From NCBI RefSeq assembly GCF_004193775.1, contig NC_041003.1, forward strand, positions 45,203,611-45,267,610: a DNA stretch of 64,000 nt. Reading direction: 5' to 3'. The stretch is from Glycine soja. Its lineage: Eukaryota; Streptophyta; Magnoliopsida; Fabales; Fabaceae. This document shows positions 51,600-63,119 of the stretch, piece by piece. The notes beneath the pieces are model-generated. The model was not told where the DNA came from, did no database searches, and saw only the letters and a list, made by a program, of their open reading frames with translations. Every line of letters begins with the position of its first letter. Position 1 is the stretch's first letter. The translations under genes were made by a program, and so were the position numbers.

Positions 51600-53286
51600 C
51601 TAAATTGAATTTTTGTCTGCAATGTTACGGGTACCCCAAGCAGCTGAGTAAGTAGTAATTGCAGAGCCAGTCACACTCAAAGATTGCTTTGCCAATCCAA
51701 GGCTCTTGCTAGTTACCAGCCACACGGTATAAAGGAATCCAACCCATCCTGGATCACAACATTTTCATGTGCAGGCAATATTATAGTGTTAGCTAACACA
51801 AATAGGACATAATAAAAGACCAAAGCCACAAAGTAATCTATCCTTGAAAAGGTAAAAAAACATAGTGTTACAGGGACCAAATCTATTGCCAACATAAAGT
51901 TAGAGATGCCACAGAACAGAACCTCTGCATCTGCCAATTGCTAGTCTATAATTTAGTTATATACTAGTCCATTAGGCACTTTTCATTTGTAGCATCTATT
52001 TCAACGAAAGCTAGTAGAGTTCAATTGAAATTTAGAATCTTAGCTCTTATATGGAAGGACAAAACTTATGTACAGTTCCTTAGGTGCTTTTAGTATTGTT
52101 CTCCAATCAGAAATAAAATTTCAACTCGAGAACTTGGGCTAACCATTTATTATGCGAATTATTGAATTAAACTTCAATTATATTAAAAGAAAAATACCAA
52201 AAGGCAAAAGCACGTAAAGAACTGCATCCAAGATTTCTCCTACATGGAATCCCATTTAAAGCGAAATCTTATTAAAACTCTACTCGAAACTGTTGGGAGT
52301 AAACCACCATTATAATCCTTAAAAATGTATATTGTTGTCACATTAGTCCCCGAAACTACAAAAAAGTTCAAGTCATGAAAGTGCAATCTGTCAATCACAT
52401 TAGTTCAAAATTTTTTTTTTTAAAAATGTACGACTTAGTGATAATGTTAACATACGTTTAGAGACCAAAATAGTAATAAGTTGATAACTTTATGGACTTA
52501 AATGAAACAATTGAGAATTTCATGAACTTAATTGGAATTTGGTTAGTTTCAAAGATTAATGTGGCAACACTTTATATTCTCAGGGACTGAAATGATAGTT
52601 TACTCAACAATTGAGCTTCACAATTCACACAACCGATCAAAATCATCATAACAATTCAATAGCAAACAAGTTTAACTAAAAACAAAAAATGTGGCAAGTA
52701 GAGAGAAGGTAATTATTGTTACCAGCAGTAATGATAATAGCCACAACAGCCCAAAAAGTGACGGTGGAAATAGCAAAGATGGCCAGTGATAGTGCTCCAA
52801 TATATATAGCTGTCACAAAAGCAAAGAACAGAACCAAGAAGCCTCCAGCCACAGCCAAAGAAATGAGAAGGGAGACGAAAATGGCATTTACAGTAGCAGC
52901 CAGAAAAAAGAGCGTAAAAGCAACAAGTCCTGAGAGAGCAACAAGTGCAACTATCCCAATCTGCACGCACCAATTACGATCACAAATCACAAAACTGATT
53001 AATTAATTTGACATTATTATAATTAAAAACAATATTCAATTAGAGAGAGAGAGAGAGAGAGAGAGAGACTAACGGAGATGAAGAGGATGCGTCGGAGGGG
53101 AGAACCTTGACGGGACCAGTGGAGGAGTTGGCGAGAGTAGGTTCTAGAAGCTTCGGGGAAGAGAGGGATGAGAGAGGCCTTGATCTTGGAAGGCTCCAAG
53201 ATCAGACGCTGAACGGCGTCGTATAAGTTGTTGTTGTTGTTGTCCTTCACTTGTTCTTCTCCATTTGGCTTCTCCTCCTCCGCCAT
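51600..53286 (-). CDS. LDIP: LDAP-interacting protein (LDIP) homologue, lipid-droplet protein
   Basis: Three exons: 53286-53074 (71 codons; donor GTTAGT), 52960-52723 and 51748-51600, total 199 residues ending NSI and TAG. Residues 1-71 are soluble, with an acidic Asn-rich start and a conserved block (LILEPSKIKASLIPLFPEAS, SRQLLHWSRQGSPLRR). Exon 2 encodes about 80 very hydrophobic residues (IGIVALVALSGLVAFTLFF, then AVAGGFLVLFFAFVTAIYIG), a long membrane hairpin. Exon 3 adds VGFLYTVWLVTSKSLGLAKQ and a polar tail. This matches Arabidopsis At5g16550 (LDIP), which binds LDAP proteins and works with seipin in lipid-droplet biogenesis at the ER. Codon phases close exactly. The homology call is from remembered family pattern; I am fairly sure. 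Confidence 0.85.
52297..52605. mobile_element. TIR element (MITE) in LDIP intron 2
   Basis: 309-bp block with inverted ends GAGTAAACCACCATTATAAT and, complemented, GAGTAAACTATCATTTCAGT; complementarity continues about 80-90 bp inward (for example TGTTGTCACATTAGT against TGTTGCCACATTAAT). Flanking 9-mers AACTGTTGG and AACAATTGA share 6 of 9 bases, possibly a worn Mutator-type duplication. No coding capacity. Confidence 0.6.
53042..53068. repeat. (GA)n microsatellite at the LDIP exon 1 donor
   Basis: A GAGA run of about 13 units begins immediately inside intron 1, a few bases after the donor GTTAGT. Confidence 0.85.
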
Positions 53287-55060
53287 CTTTCAAGATGCAA
53301 TTCAATTCAAATGGGACACGACACCAGAAAGATTCAGAGTTCAGACCAGAGTGTACTATGTGACTATGCGTTGCTTTGAAAAAAACAAACAGAATAATGT
53401 TCCTCCTTTTACTCGTGGTTTCATTATTTTATTGTTGGCTGATTCATTGTACAGCGACACGTGAAACTTATTTTATTTATATTTATATTAAAAAAGTAAA
53501 ATTCATCTCGTGAATTTGAAAAAAACTGTATGATTGTCGTGTGACATAATCTAGTTAATTGAGACAAATTGATGAACAAGTGCAAGTCACCAAATATTGT
53601 CATATAGTACCTTATATTAAGGCCCGCGTGATAAGATTGAAACATTATTTTGTTTGATAAACTATATTCAATTATTTAAGTTAGTTCAATTGATTATTTT
53701 TTTGGAGAAAAGTTTTGAGTTATAAATTCAAATTCCAGTTTTGTATCTTTTAGGATGCCATTTCATTTATTTTAAAATAAATAAATATAGAATTACTGAT
53801 ATTTTAGAAAATAACTTTTCTTATTCACATGGGAACATCACCTTTTCATACCTTCTCACGAAAATAAAAGTGTAAAAAAAAAAAATGAAAGTTACTACTA
53901 ATAGTTAATAGGAAGTGTTCATAGCACTTGTATGAAGACTCTATCTACTCCCTGTGACCAATAATTGTTGTCAATCCTTTGAGGCGTGGAACAATGTAAA
54001 ATAAAACAGCTTGGTGGGTTAAGTGTGGTGGTGTAAAATTAACTAACTAATATTGTTTCTATTGTCAACAATTATAGTAGTAAAAATATGCATATTAAAA
54101 AAAAAGAAGAGTGATTGAGTGTTTTTTTATTAAAAAAAATAGAGTAAAAATATAGAAGTTGGAATTTGAATCCAATCCAAAAAACTTATTTTGACACATC
54201 ATAACCAGGTGAGATGATTCTATTAATTAATATATATGCATACCAAAAAACAATATTTCAATATATTCATAGTTGTCATATTTTAAAAAAATGGTGAGCT
54301 GCACTGTTGCACTTTGTGGACAAGCCCAACTCACCAGATACTACATCGCATGGCAACTCATTAAATGTGGTAAAAAATTTAAAGTACTATGCTTATCAAT
54401 ATAGTATATAGTAGAACAATAGAGGTGTTAATGTGGCTCGCTCATGAGTTGTATGAATCAAAATGGGTTTGAATCGGGCTTATTTGATTTCATTCACATG
54501 GGAGTTATTGTTGGTCACTACAAATATTGTTTTTGGTCCCCATAAAATTTTATCCCTCTATTCAAACACTTCAATCCTTTTTCTTCTCCCACTCCTCTAA
54601 CTCATGCCCTGTTGTGTTTTATTTATTTATTTTTACAATTTTTATATTAATTATAAATGTAAGTTATCCTTTTTATAGTAATCAAATTAATTGTAATATA
54701 ATTTATTATTTTTAATAGTACTTAATATTTTTTGAATTAAAATCAAAATTATTTAGATACAGGTTATCATTTATAAAAATAATCAATTTAATTATTATAA
54801 AAATTACCTTTATTAATTATAATTGAATCAATTCATGATATTATTTTGATTATAATGAAAAATAAAATTTTATGTTTTCACTAATTTAAATTTAAATAAA
54901 AAGATAATTTATATAACACTTAATTTGATTACTGTTAAAAAAGATAATGTGTGTCATCATTAATATAATTTGTATCAAAATTAATTCAAGTAAAAAAAAT
55001 AATTAAAAAAGAAAATTAGTTTTTGATTAAATAAATTTCTTTTAATGCCATTATTTTTAA
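53287..55060. other. Upstream region of LDIP and AT-rich spacer
   Basis: 53287-53500 is the probable promoter and leader of the minus-strand gene; beyond it only AT-rich sequence without recognised coding or repeat structure. Confidence 0.4.
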
Positions 55061-55270
55061 ATGTGCATCAGTTACTTGTATGTATATAAAGATATGTTGT
55101 ATACATAGAAGTTAGATAATTAATAAGAATAATTTTCTCTCATCCTCTTTATTCTCTTGGATTCAAACTGGCTTCAGAAGGAATTACTAAGCTTTTTCAA
55201 CAATGGAAGATACTTCAAATTCTTTTAAATCCATCATTCCTATTCTTGTATTGGTTTCATAGCCTCTCAC

Positions 55271-55543
55271 TGCAGTGTACATGTGTTCACTAGCTTGCTT
55301 GTTGCCACTTCCCAGTAACGCAAGTATTTTCAGCAACTTAATCTACAAAAGGAAAGTAGCAAATCTAAGCAAAAGGAACAAGTAACATGCAGAAACAAAA
55401 CGGTCCTGACGTCCTGTTTGGATAAACTTGTCCATAAGCACTTATATCCAAACATGAGCATTAATTAATGTTGAATTTAATAGAACCTGAATGAAGGGTG
55501 CAGGCATTTGGTGATAATCATAAGTCTTGGGCAAATTTAATAC
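55271..55543 (-). pseudogene. AP-4 complex epsilon-adaptin gene fragment
   Basis: Minus-strand exon at 55543-55487 (19 codons; LPKTYDYHQMPAPFIQ, bounded by CAG and GTTCTA) and exon at 55342-55271 (24 codons; IKLLKILALLGSGNKQASEH) separated by a 144-bp intron with correct borders. The peptide is the conserved N-terminal trunk segment of plant AP-4 epsilon, a subunit of the trans-Golgi adaptor complex. After ...MYTA the match stops and retroelement sequence begins. Because the intron is retained, the piece was taken at the DNA level (or is the remnant of a local gene), not from a spliced mRNA. Confidence 0.72.
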
Positions 55544-55559
55544 CTGAATGAAGTAATCA

Positions 55560-56039
55560 TATTCTACTGAAGGGTTGGGGTCGTATAAAATAGTTTTCCC
55601 TTCTGATCATTTTAATTAACATGAAAGAATTTTGAAGGATTGGGTCAAATTTATGGCCATAGCTGTCCCTCACTATCAATTTTATTGTCATACTCAACTT
55701 TTGTTGGTCAGCTGGGTTGCAATTAATCTGAGTAGGTTATGGTGTAGCAGCAACTGCCTTCATACCACTGCCATCCTTTGCTTCCAATTCCAATCATTGG
55801 CTCGGATTAGTGTTGTTGCTATATATATGCAGTCTGCTGAAATCGAAGCTGATTGGCTATCTGAGATTGAAGCCGTGCATCCAGATTAGTGTTAGCAATA
55901 GGAAGTCCTCTACATATCATCAAGAATTCCTATACATTGGCGTAGTTTCCTCCCATTGCATCAAGAAGTGCCTTCAAGTAATTCCTATGGACACACAATG
56001 CCAAAAGACACCTAGAGAGATAGATAGATAGAGTTGAAA

Positions 56040-56107
<68 letters not shown>

Positions 56108-56340
56108 CCCATTTGATAAGTACCTTTTACCAGTGTTTTAAGAAATATTTTACTTGCAAAACATACTTCAACATCATATTCTGAAGCATGAACAATTCAG
56201 AAATATTCTCAACAACAAAAAAGAAATCTAGGAGCTTTGGTATTGAGTCAATAATTGAACGAGTTTATTTACACAACCAAAAGAGAGAGAAAGGGAAATA
56301 ATTTCTCAAAGCATCAAAACCTTTAAATTTTCCAAGGATA
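55560..56340. other. Unassigned interior of the composite element
   Basis: Contains open stretches without recognised family. On the minus strand near 55985-55930 a string reading NYLKALLDAMGGNYANV looks exon-like, but I cannot place it. The (TA)n tract at 56041-56105 lies here. It could be intron sequence of the captured AP-4 gene or unrelated filler. Confidence 0.35.
56041..56105. repeat. (TA)n microsatellite
   Basis: Near-pure TA tract of about 32 units, preceded by a short GATA run (56019-56032). Confidence 0.95.
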
Positions 56341-56349
56341 CCATAGATT

Positions 56350-56836
56350 TTCTTCGCCGCTGAAGACAACGACGGCTCCCTCCACTCCTTCTACGTCAAA
56401 TCCGTCAAGGAAATGCCCTACTACATCTCCGTCCTCCAAATCAGCGCCGCCGACTCCGAGGCACCCACCGCCGCCCCCTCCGCCATCGACCCGATCTCCA
56501 TTATGTCCAAACAAGGCTGCAAGGCCTTCACGGACCTTCTAAGAGGCTCCAAGGCCCTTCCATCTTTCAAGGAAAACGTTGACGGCGGCTTAACGGTTTT
56601 CTGCCCCACCCACAGCACCGTCAGCGGTTTCGCGGCAAAGTACAAGAACCTGACCGAAGCTCAGAAGGTTTCACTTCTGTTATACCACACGACTCCCGTA
56701 TACGAGTCACTGCATATGCTCAAGTCCAGCAACGAAATATTGAACATTCTGGCCATAGAGGGAGCGAACAAGTACGACTTCACGGTGCAGAGTGAAGGGG
56801 AAGACGTGAACCTCAAGACCAAAGTCAACACAACAG
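56350..56836 (+). pseudogene. Fasciclin-like arabinogalactan protein (FLA) fragment
   Basis: An unbroken frame from the TTC at 56350 onward (the matching sequence ends near 56836, the frame at a stop at 56923-56925) reads part of a plant FLA: HSFYVKSVKEMPYYISVLQI, an Ala/Pro-rich spacer (EAPTAAPSA), then most of a second FAS1 domain (GCKAFTDLLRGSKALPSF, GLTVFCPTHSTVSGF, LTEAQKVSLLLYHTTPVY). FLAs are GPI-anchored cell-wall glycoproteins. Missing are the signal peptide, first FAS1 domain, the end of FAS1-2 and the GPI signal; a TAG stop lies just upstream (56344-56346). It is GC-rich compared with the flanks and has no internal stop, suggesting a fairly recent origin or a GC-rich donor. Confidence 0.85.
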
Positions 56837-59439
56837 TGTACATGACATTGAAATTGTCAATAATAATACAGTGTGCTAACACTTATGTAAATATAGGAAC
56901 TACTTTTTACATTTCAAAAAGATAGAAACTAATTTGCAAAAATGAGTATAAAGACAAATTCATTCCAAATTACAATACTTGGCCTTTGCTATTAAGTGTC
57001 AAGACTTCATTCAAATGTTTTGCTAAGAATCCTATGGCAAAGTATCAGAAGAAATAATAGTCCTACTTGCTCTCATTGTGGGGTCCACGGTCACACTCAT
57101 TGTTGATCATTGCTTAAGTTACATGGATTCCCTCCCACTCCCAATTATAAGTTCAAGTCAATATCTTCTCAGACACAATCTGTGAATTCCGATGCTACTG
57201 CCACTCAGAATCTTTACCCTTTTTGTCCAAACAATTATCACATTGTCCACTTCTATTTTGAATTCAATTCACACCACTTCTTGGATTCTAGATTCAGGGA
57301 CAACTTCCATTATATGCCATCTTAGGAATTTCTTTCTCACTCTTCAAACATTAGACGTTTCTTATGTTTTTCTTCCCAACACTACAAAAGTACCTGTTGT
57401 TGGAAATTGTCAGCGTTCAAGTTAAACACCTTTTAATATTTAGTGTTCTCTACATACACTCTTTCAAATTTAATATGCTGCCATTAAGCTCTTCGTTAGA
57501 CTCTTATACTTAAAGTTTTCACTTCCGAGTTCTTTTTTTTTTTTCATTCAAGACTTAAAGTTTATGAAGAAGATTACGAAGGGTAGCATTCAAGATGGAC
57601 TCTGTATTCTTCAGACTGGTTCCACTATATTAGTACTCAAGATTTGTTCATTTGGCCTATAAAATTTTCAATCCAATAAACAATAAAAACAATATAATTT
57701 TTTATAAGCATCCTACATATGCATTCCATTGTCAAATAGGTTACCGTTTCATTCCGACAATCATTTTTTTGATAGTGTGTTTGATTTAATCCACACTGCT
57801 AGTAGATGACTATAGCAGGTTTACCTGGCTATTTCTAAAGAAACACAAATCAGAAGCTCCTACTATAATTACACAGTTTTATGCCTATGTAGAGAATCAA
57901 TTTGCCACTAACATAAAAAGTTTCTGATTTCATAGACTATAAATAGAATTAGCTATGACAGACTTTTACACCAAAAGGTGTTACTTATCAGTTCTCCGGT
58001 GTGGAAATGGCCTCAGCAAAACTCCATAGCTGAAAGAAAACATCATCATCTCCTTAAAGTGGCCATATCTTTACAATTCCAATCACATGTGCCTATCTCA
58101 TTTTGGGGGTATTGTGTCTACACTGTTGCCTTCAACAGTTTTGAACAAGTCTTTATTTGAACTTCTTTATCAAAAGGAGATACAGTACACTACCTTTAGA
58201 GTGTTTGGATGTTTATGCCATTCATCCACAGTTCCATCAAAGACACAAAATTCCTACAGGAGCTACTGTATTTGTCTTGGACACCCCATGAGTTACAAAG
58301 GCTACAAATTATATGATATTGAAAAGAATACCATTTTTATCTTCTGAGATGTTTGCTTCCATGAGGACATTTTTCCTTTCAAACAAATCCCATCAGACCA
58401 ACCTCAATTGATCCGTTTCCCGACCTTGATGTCCCATGCCCCGTACCAGATCACCTTCAATTTTCCTCCCCTCCACCAAACTTCCTATCACAAAATCCTG
58501 CTTTAAGTCTTCAACCAGACCATAATTCAGACACCTTACCTGATACATAAAATCCATCTCCATCCAACTCACCAACTGCACCTAGAAGATCTTCTTGACC
58601 ACGTAGATCGCACTCCCACGGTTCTAGACAATGGTTTCAGGACATCAAGGAGTGATTACTCCTTACTCTCACTGTAAGCTTAAACATCTTGGACAATTGA
58701 AATAGCACGATCGAGCGAAGGCATTTTCCTCTCACAAAAGAAACATGCCCTCTCTTTAATCGAAGAAACAGATTTTCTTGGATGTAGACCGGCTGCCACC
58801 CCTATGGACCACAATATGAAATTAACATAATCTGATTATGAGCTTCTATCTGATCATGGCATCTATAGAGATCGACACCTTATTGGCACTTGGCAGATTA
58901 CTTACTTTACCTAAGAATATAAAGACCAGACATCAGCTATGCAGTGCATAACCTGAGTCAATTTGTCTCTCAACCTTGCACTACTCACCAAAAGCACTCC
59001 TTGTCAGGGAATACTATTTGCTGCTAAGTCCAGAATTCATTTACAGGCTTATGCTGATTTTGATTGTGCAGCTTGTTCTGATACTAGGAAATCCGCAACT
59101 GGTTTTTGTGTCTTAAATTGGTACCATTCGCTTAGTTCATGTCTCTCTACTCATCACCAAGTGTCTGACCTTCCCACAAAGCTTCTGCCAAAATCCTCAT
59201 TCTGGCTGTTATTAACCAAGATAGGCATTCAGAACATCTTCCTCCCATCTCGAGGGAGAGAGAGTATTACCATTAATGTACTTAGTTGAAATTAGTTATA
59301 CCTGTTATTCTAGTTACTTCAATATGTACACAAGTTACTTGTAAGTGTGTATATTAAGATCTATTGTTCATATCAGTTAGTCAATGTATGAGAATCATTT
59401 TCTTTCATCCTTTTCATTCTCTTTGATTCAATAACTTGC

Positions 59440-59658
59440 GTGGTACGACCTGCCCAAGGCAAGCAGCAAGAAAATGGGACAGAAAATCCAAGTTATTACG
59501 TGTTGGAGGCAGACTTAACAAATGAACCAGTTCCCAATACTGTCCGAAGGTTATTGAAAATATTTGTGGTTATTAAGCATTCTATTTTCTATTTCCTACT
59601 GGCGTTTTTTATGCTTCTTGGTTTGGTAATAAATTGTCATAAGCCAAACATACCATGA
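59440..59658 (+). other. Open stretch flanking the retroelement, unrecognised
   Basis: A 72-codon frame opening VRPAQGKQQENGTENPSYYV and ending in a hydrophobic stretch (about 50-66). The first 45 codons have coding-like composition and might be an exon of a gene split by the adjacent retroelement, but I know no family for it and see no clear start. Confidence 0.25.
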
Positions 59659-59699
59659 AGAGTGGATTTTCACTAGTCAATGCAAGTAGCCTTGACCAC

Positions 59700-60234
59700 C
59701 TCCAAGATGATAGCAGCAAAATATCCATAATTTTTTTTGATTCGTAGGAATTGAAGATTTACATCACTCACACATCCTCCTAACAACTTGTATCAAATTT
59801 ATCCACAAAAATAAAATGTACAACTTTTATGACTTTAATGGGTTCTTAATTCATCCAAAAAATGCAGAACTAAAGGAGCTAAATACTAGTCTAACAAGAT
59901 GAGTTTAATGGTCAATATAATCCAGAATAGAAACAAAGACAGAAAGCATAGAAGCTCAATAATTACAGTGAAGGGATAACATGATTTATATAACAAGCAC
60001 AGAAGCTCCAAAATTGTCCTCCCGGAGCTCTTATACAATGAGAAACATAAAAAGCAAAATACCAAAGCAAGATTCCTAACAGAAAACTGAAAATGAGAGT
60101 AAAAGTAAAAGGAAACCCAACTGAGTATAGGAATCAATCTGGCAATCATGGCCCCTTGCATGCATGTCTTACTGTGTTATAACATAGCAATAAAGAAGAC
60201 AACTCAAGGTCAGAACCATACCAAATAACCTCCT
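59700..60234 (-). other. 3' region of the ZFP4-like gene
   Basis: No open frame of note; the minus-strand 3'UTR should lie in the first few hundred bases after the stop. An AGAAGCTC word recurs at 59951 and 60002. Confidence 0.35.
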
Positions 60235-61008
60235 TCAAAGTTTCAAAGTCAAATCTGGTGTTGAGTTATCTATGTCTACAGGTGGATTCACCTCAGTAAA
60301 ACTCAAATTTGAACTTCCAGTCAGTATGAAATTCTGATGACTATCACCTGCCTCAGCAACTTGACGAAAACTACCAGGCCACAACAAATCTGACTCATCA
60401 TCCTCCAAGAATATCGGGTGGCCAACATACCCTTGATCAAATCTTGCATTGTTCTTTATCTCAGGACACCTCATTGTTGGTGAGAAACCATGGTGCAGTG
60501 AAGAGTGCGCCTTTATTCCTAAGGACCTGAAAGAACCATGCAGAGGGAGAGATGCTAGATTGGCGTACCTTTCAGAGAAAAATCCCATTCTCATAGCCCT
60601 TTTTGCTAATGTCCTTTCTCTCTTGTGTGCATTCTGGTGTCCACCAAGAGCCTGAGAACTGAAAAACTTGCGCTGGCAGTAATTGCAAGAGAAGACTCGT
60701 GGAATGGTTGCTGCTGTAGTTTGTGCGGCAGGTTCATTGCTGCTCTCGCTAGTGCTTGAGAAGGAGAATCCTATTGAATCTCTTCCCCCTGGCGCACTAT
60801 TCTTGAAGTTGAGACTTAAGTCAAGTGAAATAGCATCTGAATTAGGATGAATCCCTATTGGATTTGTGATGTTGGAAATGTTAGTGAGACTGTCACTACA
60901 AGGACCTATAGAGGTTTCTTGAATAGATACATTGGAAGCAACCTGGCTGCTAACTTCAGATTCATATGCTGCACATGCCTCCACTTCAAGATCAAAGTTT
61001 GGTTTCAT
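60235..61008 (-). CDS. ZFP4: ZFP4-like C2H2 zinc-finger repressor
   Basis: Single-exon frame of 257 residues. One C2H2 finger (Cys108, Cys111, His124, His128) contains the plant-specific QALGGH motif, followed by [14 protein letters not shown], which marks the ZFP1/3/4/7 group. EAR repression motifs are seen at 62-68 (LDLSLNF) and at the extreme C-terminus (DLTLKL). [15 protein letters not shown] near residue 210 is shared with Arabidopsis ZFP4. Family knowledge: nuclear single-finger proteins, several acting as negative regulators in ABA, light and trichome responses by recruiting TOPLESS-type co-repressors. The start is the first Met after the probable acceptor and fits the family's MRP/MKPxxDLE opening. 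Confidence 0.95.
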   Translation of the reverse strand: MKPNFDLEVEACAAYESEVSSQVASNVSIQETSIGPCSDSLTNISNITNPIGIHPNSDAISLDLSLNFKNSAPGGRDSIGFSFSSTSESSNEPAAQTTAATIPRVFSCNYCQRKFFSSQALGGHQNAHKRERTLAKRAMRMGFFSERYANLASLPLHGSFRSLGIKAHSSLHHGFSPTMRCPEIKNNARFDQGYVGHPIFLEDDESDLLWPGSFRQVAEAGDSHQNFILTGSSNLSFTEVNPPVDIDNSTPDLTLKL

Positions 61009-63080
61009 GATCTAGATGTACTTAAGCTAGAAGCTAATTTACAAAATAGAAGTGGGCTGTGGCTATTGACCACCAGAGTATTCAGAATAAGATCTATTTC
61101 TGAGCTTGCACTGGGATATTTACTCTATCCTGCAATTAGGTAAGCCATAAAAATCAATCAGCTTATATTTAGCAGATCATCAAAACAAAACAAAAATAAA
61201 AAAATCTTGAGTAAATATTGATATTGTGAAAGATTACTAGATACTCATCCATGTACCATGTTTTGTGATTCATGTGCCTTGAAAATGGACTTTCAGTCTT
61301 TCACTGGTTGAAAAACATTTCTACTTGGTGCTTGTTTGTTTCATGATATGTTTAGCCAATCAAATGTAAAAGAAACAAGCATTAAATTGTAGGATGATTC
61401 TGATAGAAGACAAAATAGACTCTATATGAAGTAAAAGCTATTGGTAACAGAAAATTGGTTGCGTAGCAGTGGCCATAACCCCATACTCAAAAATACAAAC
61501 AAAATCATGTTTTAGTTGTATTTTTCAGAATTTATGATTATTTGACTTATGACAGATTTGGTAACAAACGTAATGGTTAAATACTACTCTAGATTTTGAG
61601 CACAAAATCAAACTATCATAGATTTTGCTTTTTCAGACTTTACCTAGCAAAAATTTAAAATCCAGATAAACAAGAACGCTGATTGCTGAATATGAACATT
61701 CAAAACCATACAATTTACTAATGTATGATTGAATATTTGAAATTAAGGTGTAACTAGATATGGATGCCTATTCAGATTGGAGAATACAACTGCAATACCT
61801 TTAGCATGGAGCTAATCTTGATTGAATCTTCACATATGCTTGTTATCTTACCTTCTGTTTTGCAAGGAAGTGATAAAGTGGAATAACCATAGAGTAGAAA
61901 GGAGACATGCCACCAAGTTCATGAACTAATAGTTAGCCAGTATTAGTGTTTTCACATTTCATCATGGCCAAAGTATCATCAACAATCCAGGAAATCAAAT
62001 TCCTGTCATTGTCAACTACAATTAGTAACATATATAATCTGAAATCAATGTTGAATCTTCTATGGAGATTCTTTCTGATTATATATTTCCAAGGAATCAT
62101 TGACTTAGAGAATTGGACGTCAAGAGTGCACCTCAGTCCCTTGATGAGAGAGAGAGAGAGAGAGAAAACAGCACTCAGGTTAAACTTGAACTCCATCAGT
62201 TTTTTAGTGCAAGTCAAGGTTTAGAGACAATTAAGACCACCAATCAGCACACAAGACAGAGAAAAACAAAAACATTAATATGGAGATCCAACAACATCAG
62301 CATATCCAAAACAAACAATTACATGCACACACTTGTTTGAGTTGTTTCATCTTTGTCCCTCCCAATTTTGGAACTAAATCTACCTGGATTTTCAATCTGT
62401 ATAAACAAACACACAGTTTAGAGACAAAGAAAAGGCCTACTTGTGATAGTTTACAGAAGAAAATTACTTTGGAGCCTTTAGCAAGAGAAGAAGATTTTGG
62501 TGGTGACAAAACGAGGCAGCACTGATGGCATTAGATGAAGTTTGAAAGTAAAATCCACAAACCATTTCCTTTATTCAGTGATTCAGACTTATCTAAAACT
62601 CAAGAAAGAGTTGAGAAAAGCTAAAGTGGAAAAGTAAAATAAGACAACCAGTACTTACTTAATTACACAGATGACAGTGCAAGAAGTGTTGCATACCTTC
62701 TCAAATTTCAAGATCAAGTGAAAGTGGCTTGCTTCTGAAATCAACCTAAAAACTGCTTTGGAATTGGAGACATCTGTTCCCAGTGTAGCTTTCCTAGCTA
62801 TATGACTGTTTATGAGAACATAAAACTGGTCATTGAGTTTTTCTATGTTTCTGAAACACTAATAGAGGGTAAGGTGTGACCTTACTTAGATATTTTTTTT
62901 AATTAAGAAGTTTAACTGAAAAGGAATAAAAAGCAAGGAAGAGTAAATGGGGGAGAGAGAGACATAGAGATGGTGGGTATTGATGTTTAATTATGGGAAA
63001 GAACAGGTAAGAAAGAAGTGGAGAGTTGGGGAACAGAGAAGTCAGAGGAGGAAAAGGAGGGTTTTGGGATATATAAAAAG
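61009..63080 (-). promoter_or_regulatory. Leader, probable 5'UTR intron and promoter of the ZFP4-like gene
   Basis: An acceptor ATTGCAG ending at 61130 would start a 121-nt leader segment (61129-61009). A good donor GAAG/GTATGC ends a putative first exon at 62697, implying a 1.56-kb 5'UTR intron. TTTATATATCCC on the minus strand (63068-63077) is a TATA candidate, placing the start near 63040. The intron holds a (GA)n run at 62147-62163. Splice pairing is by eye, and extra leader exons are possible. Confidence 0.45.
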
Positions 63081-63119
63081 ATAGAGAGTGGGAGATATGA
63101 TCAAATTAATATGCTACAG

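Larger units (their letters stand above)
55065..59430 (+). mobile_element. Decayed Ty1/copia retrotransposon carrying host gene fragments
   Basis: The left end has an LTR-like tail finishing GGATTCA at 55165, then a primer-binding-like AACTGGCTTCAGAAG and a gag-like start (MEDTSNSFKS) near 55202. The right end has LTR sequence from about 59265 to 59430, finishing TTGATTCA, which matches the left one in GTTACTTGTA, TCATCCT, TTATTCTC and GATTCA. Between 57070 and 59260 are copia domains in plus order with frameshifts and stops: CCHC knuckle (CSHCGVHGHTHC), protease (WILDSGTTS), integrase (NSIAERKHHHLLK, LLYQKE, FRVFGCLCHSS) and RNase H end (LQAYADFDCAACSDTRKSAT, LPTKLLPKSSF). Most of the reverse transcriptase is deleted. 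The 5' part is replaced by AP-4 epsilon and FLA pieces. The element is non-functional. Confidence 0.75.

Noticed and set aside
52716..53006. Plus-strand frame opposite LDIP exon 2
   Set aside because: Antisense shadow of the hydrophobic exon.
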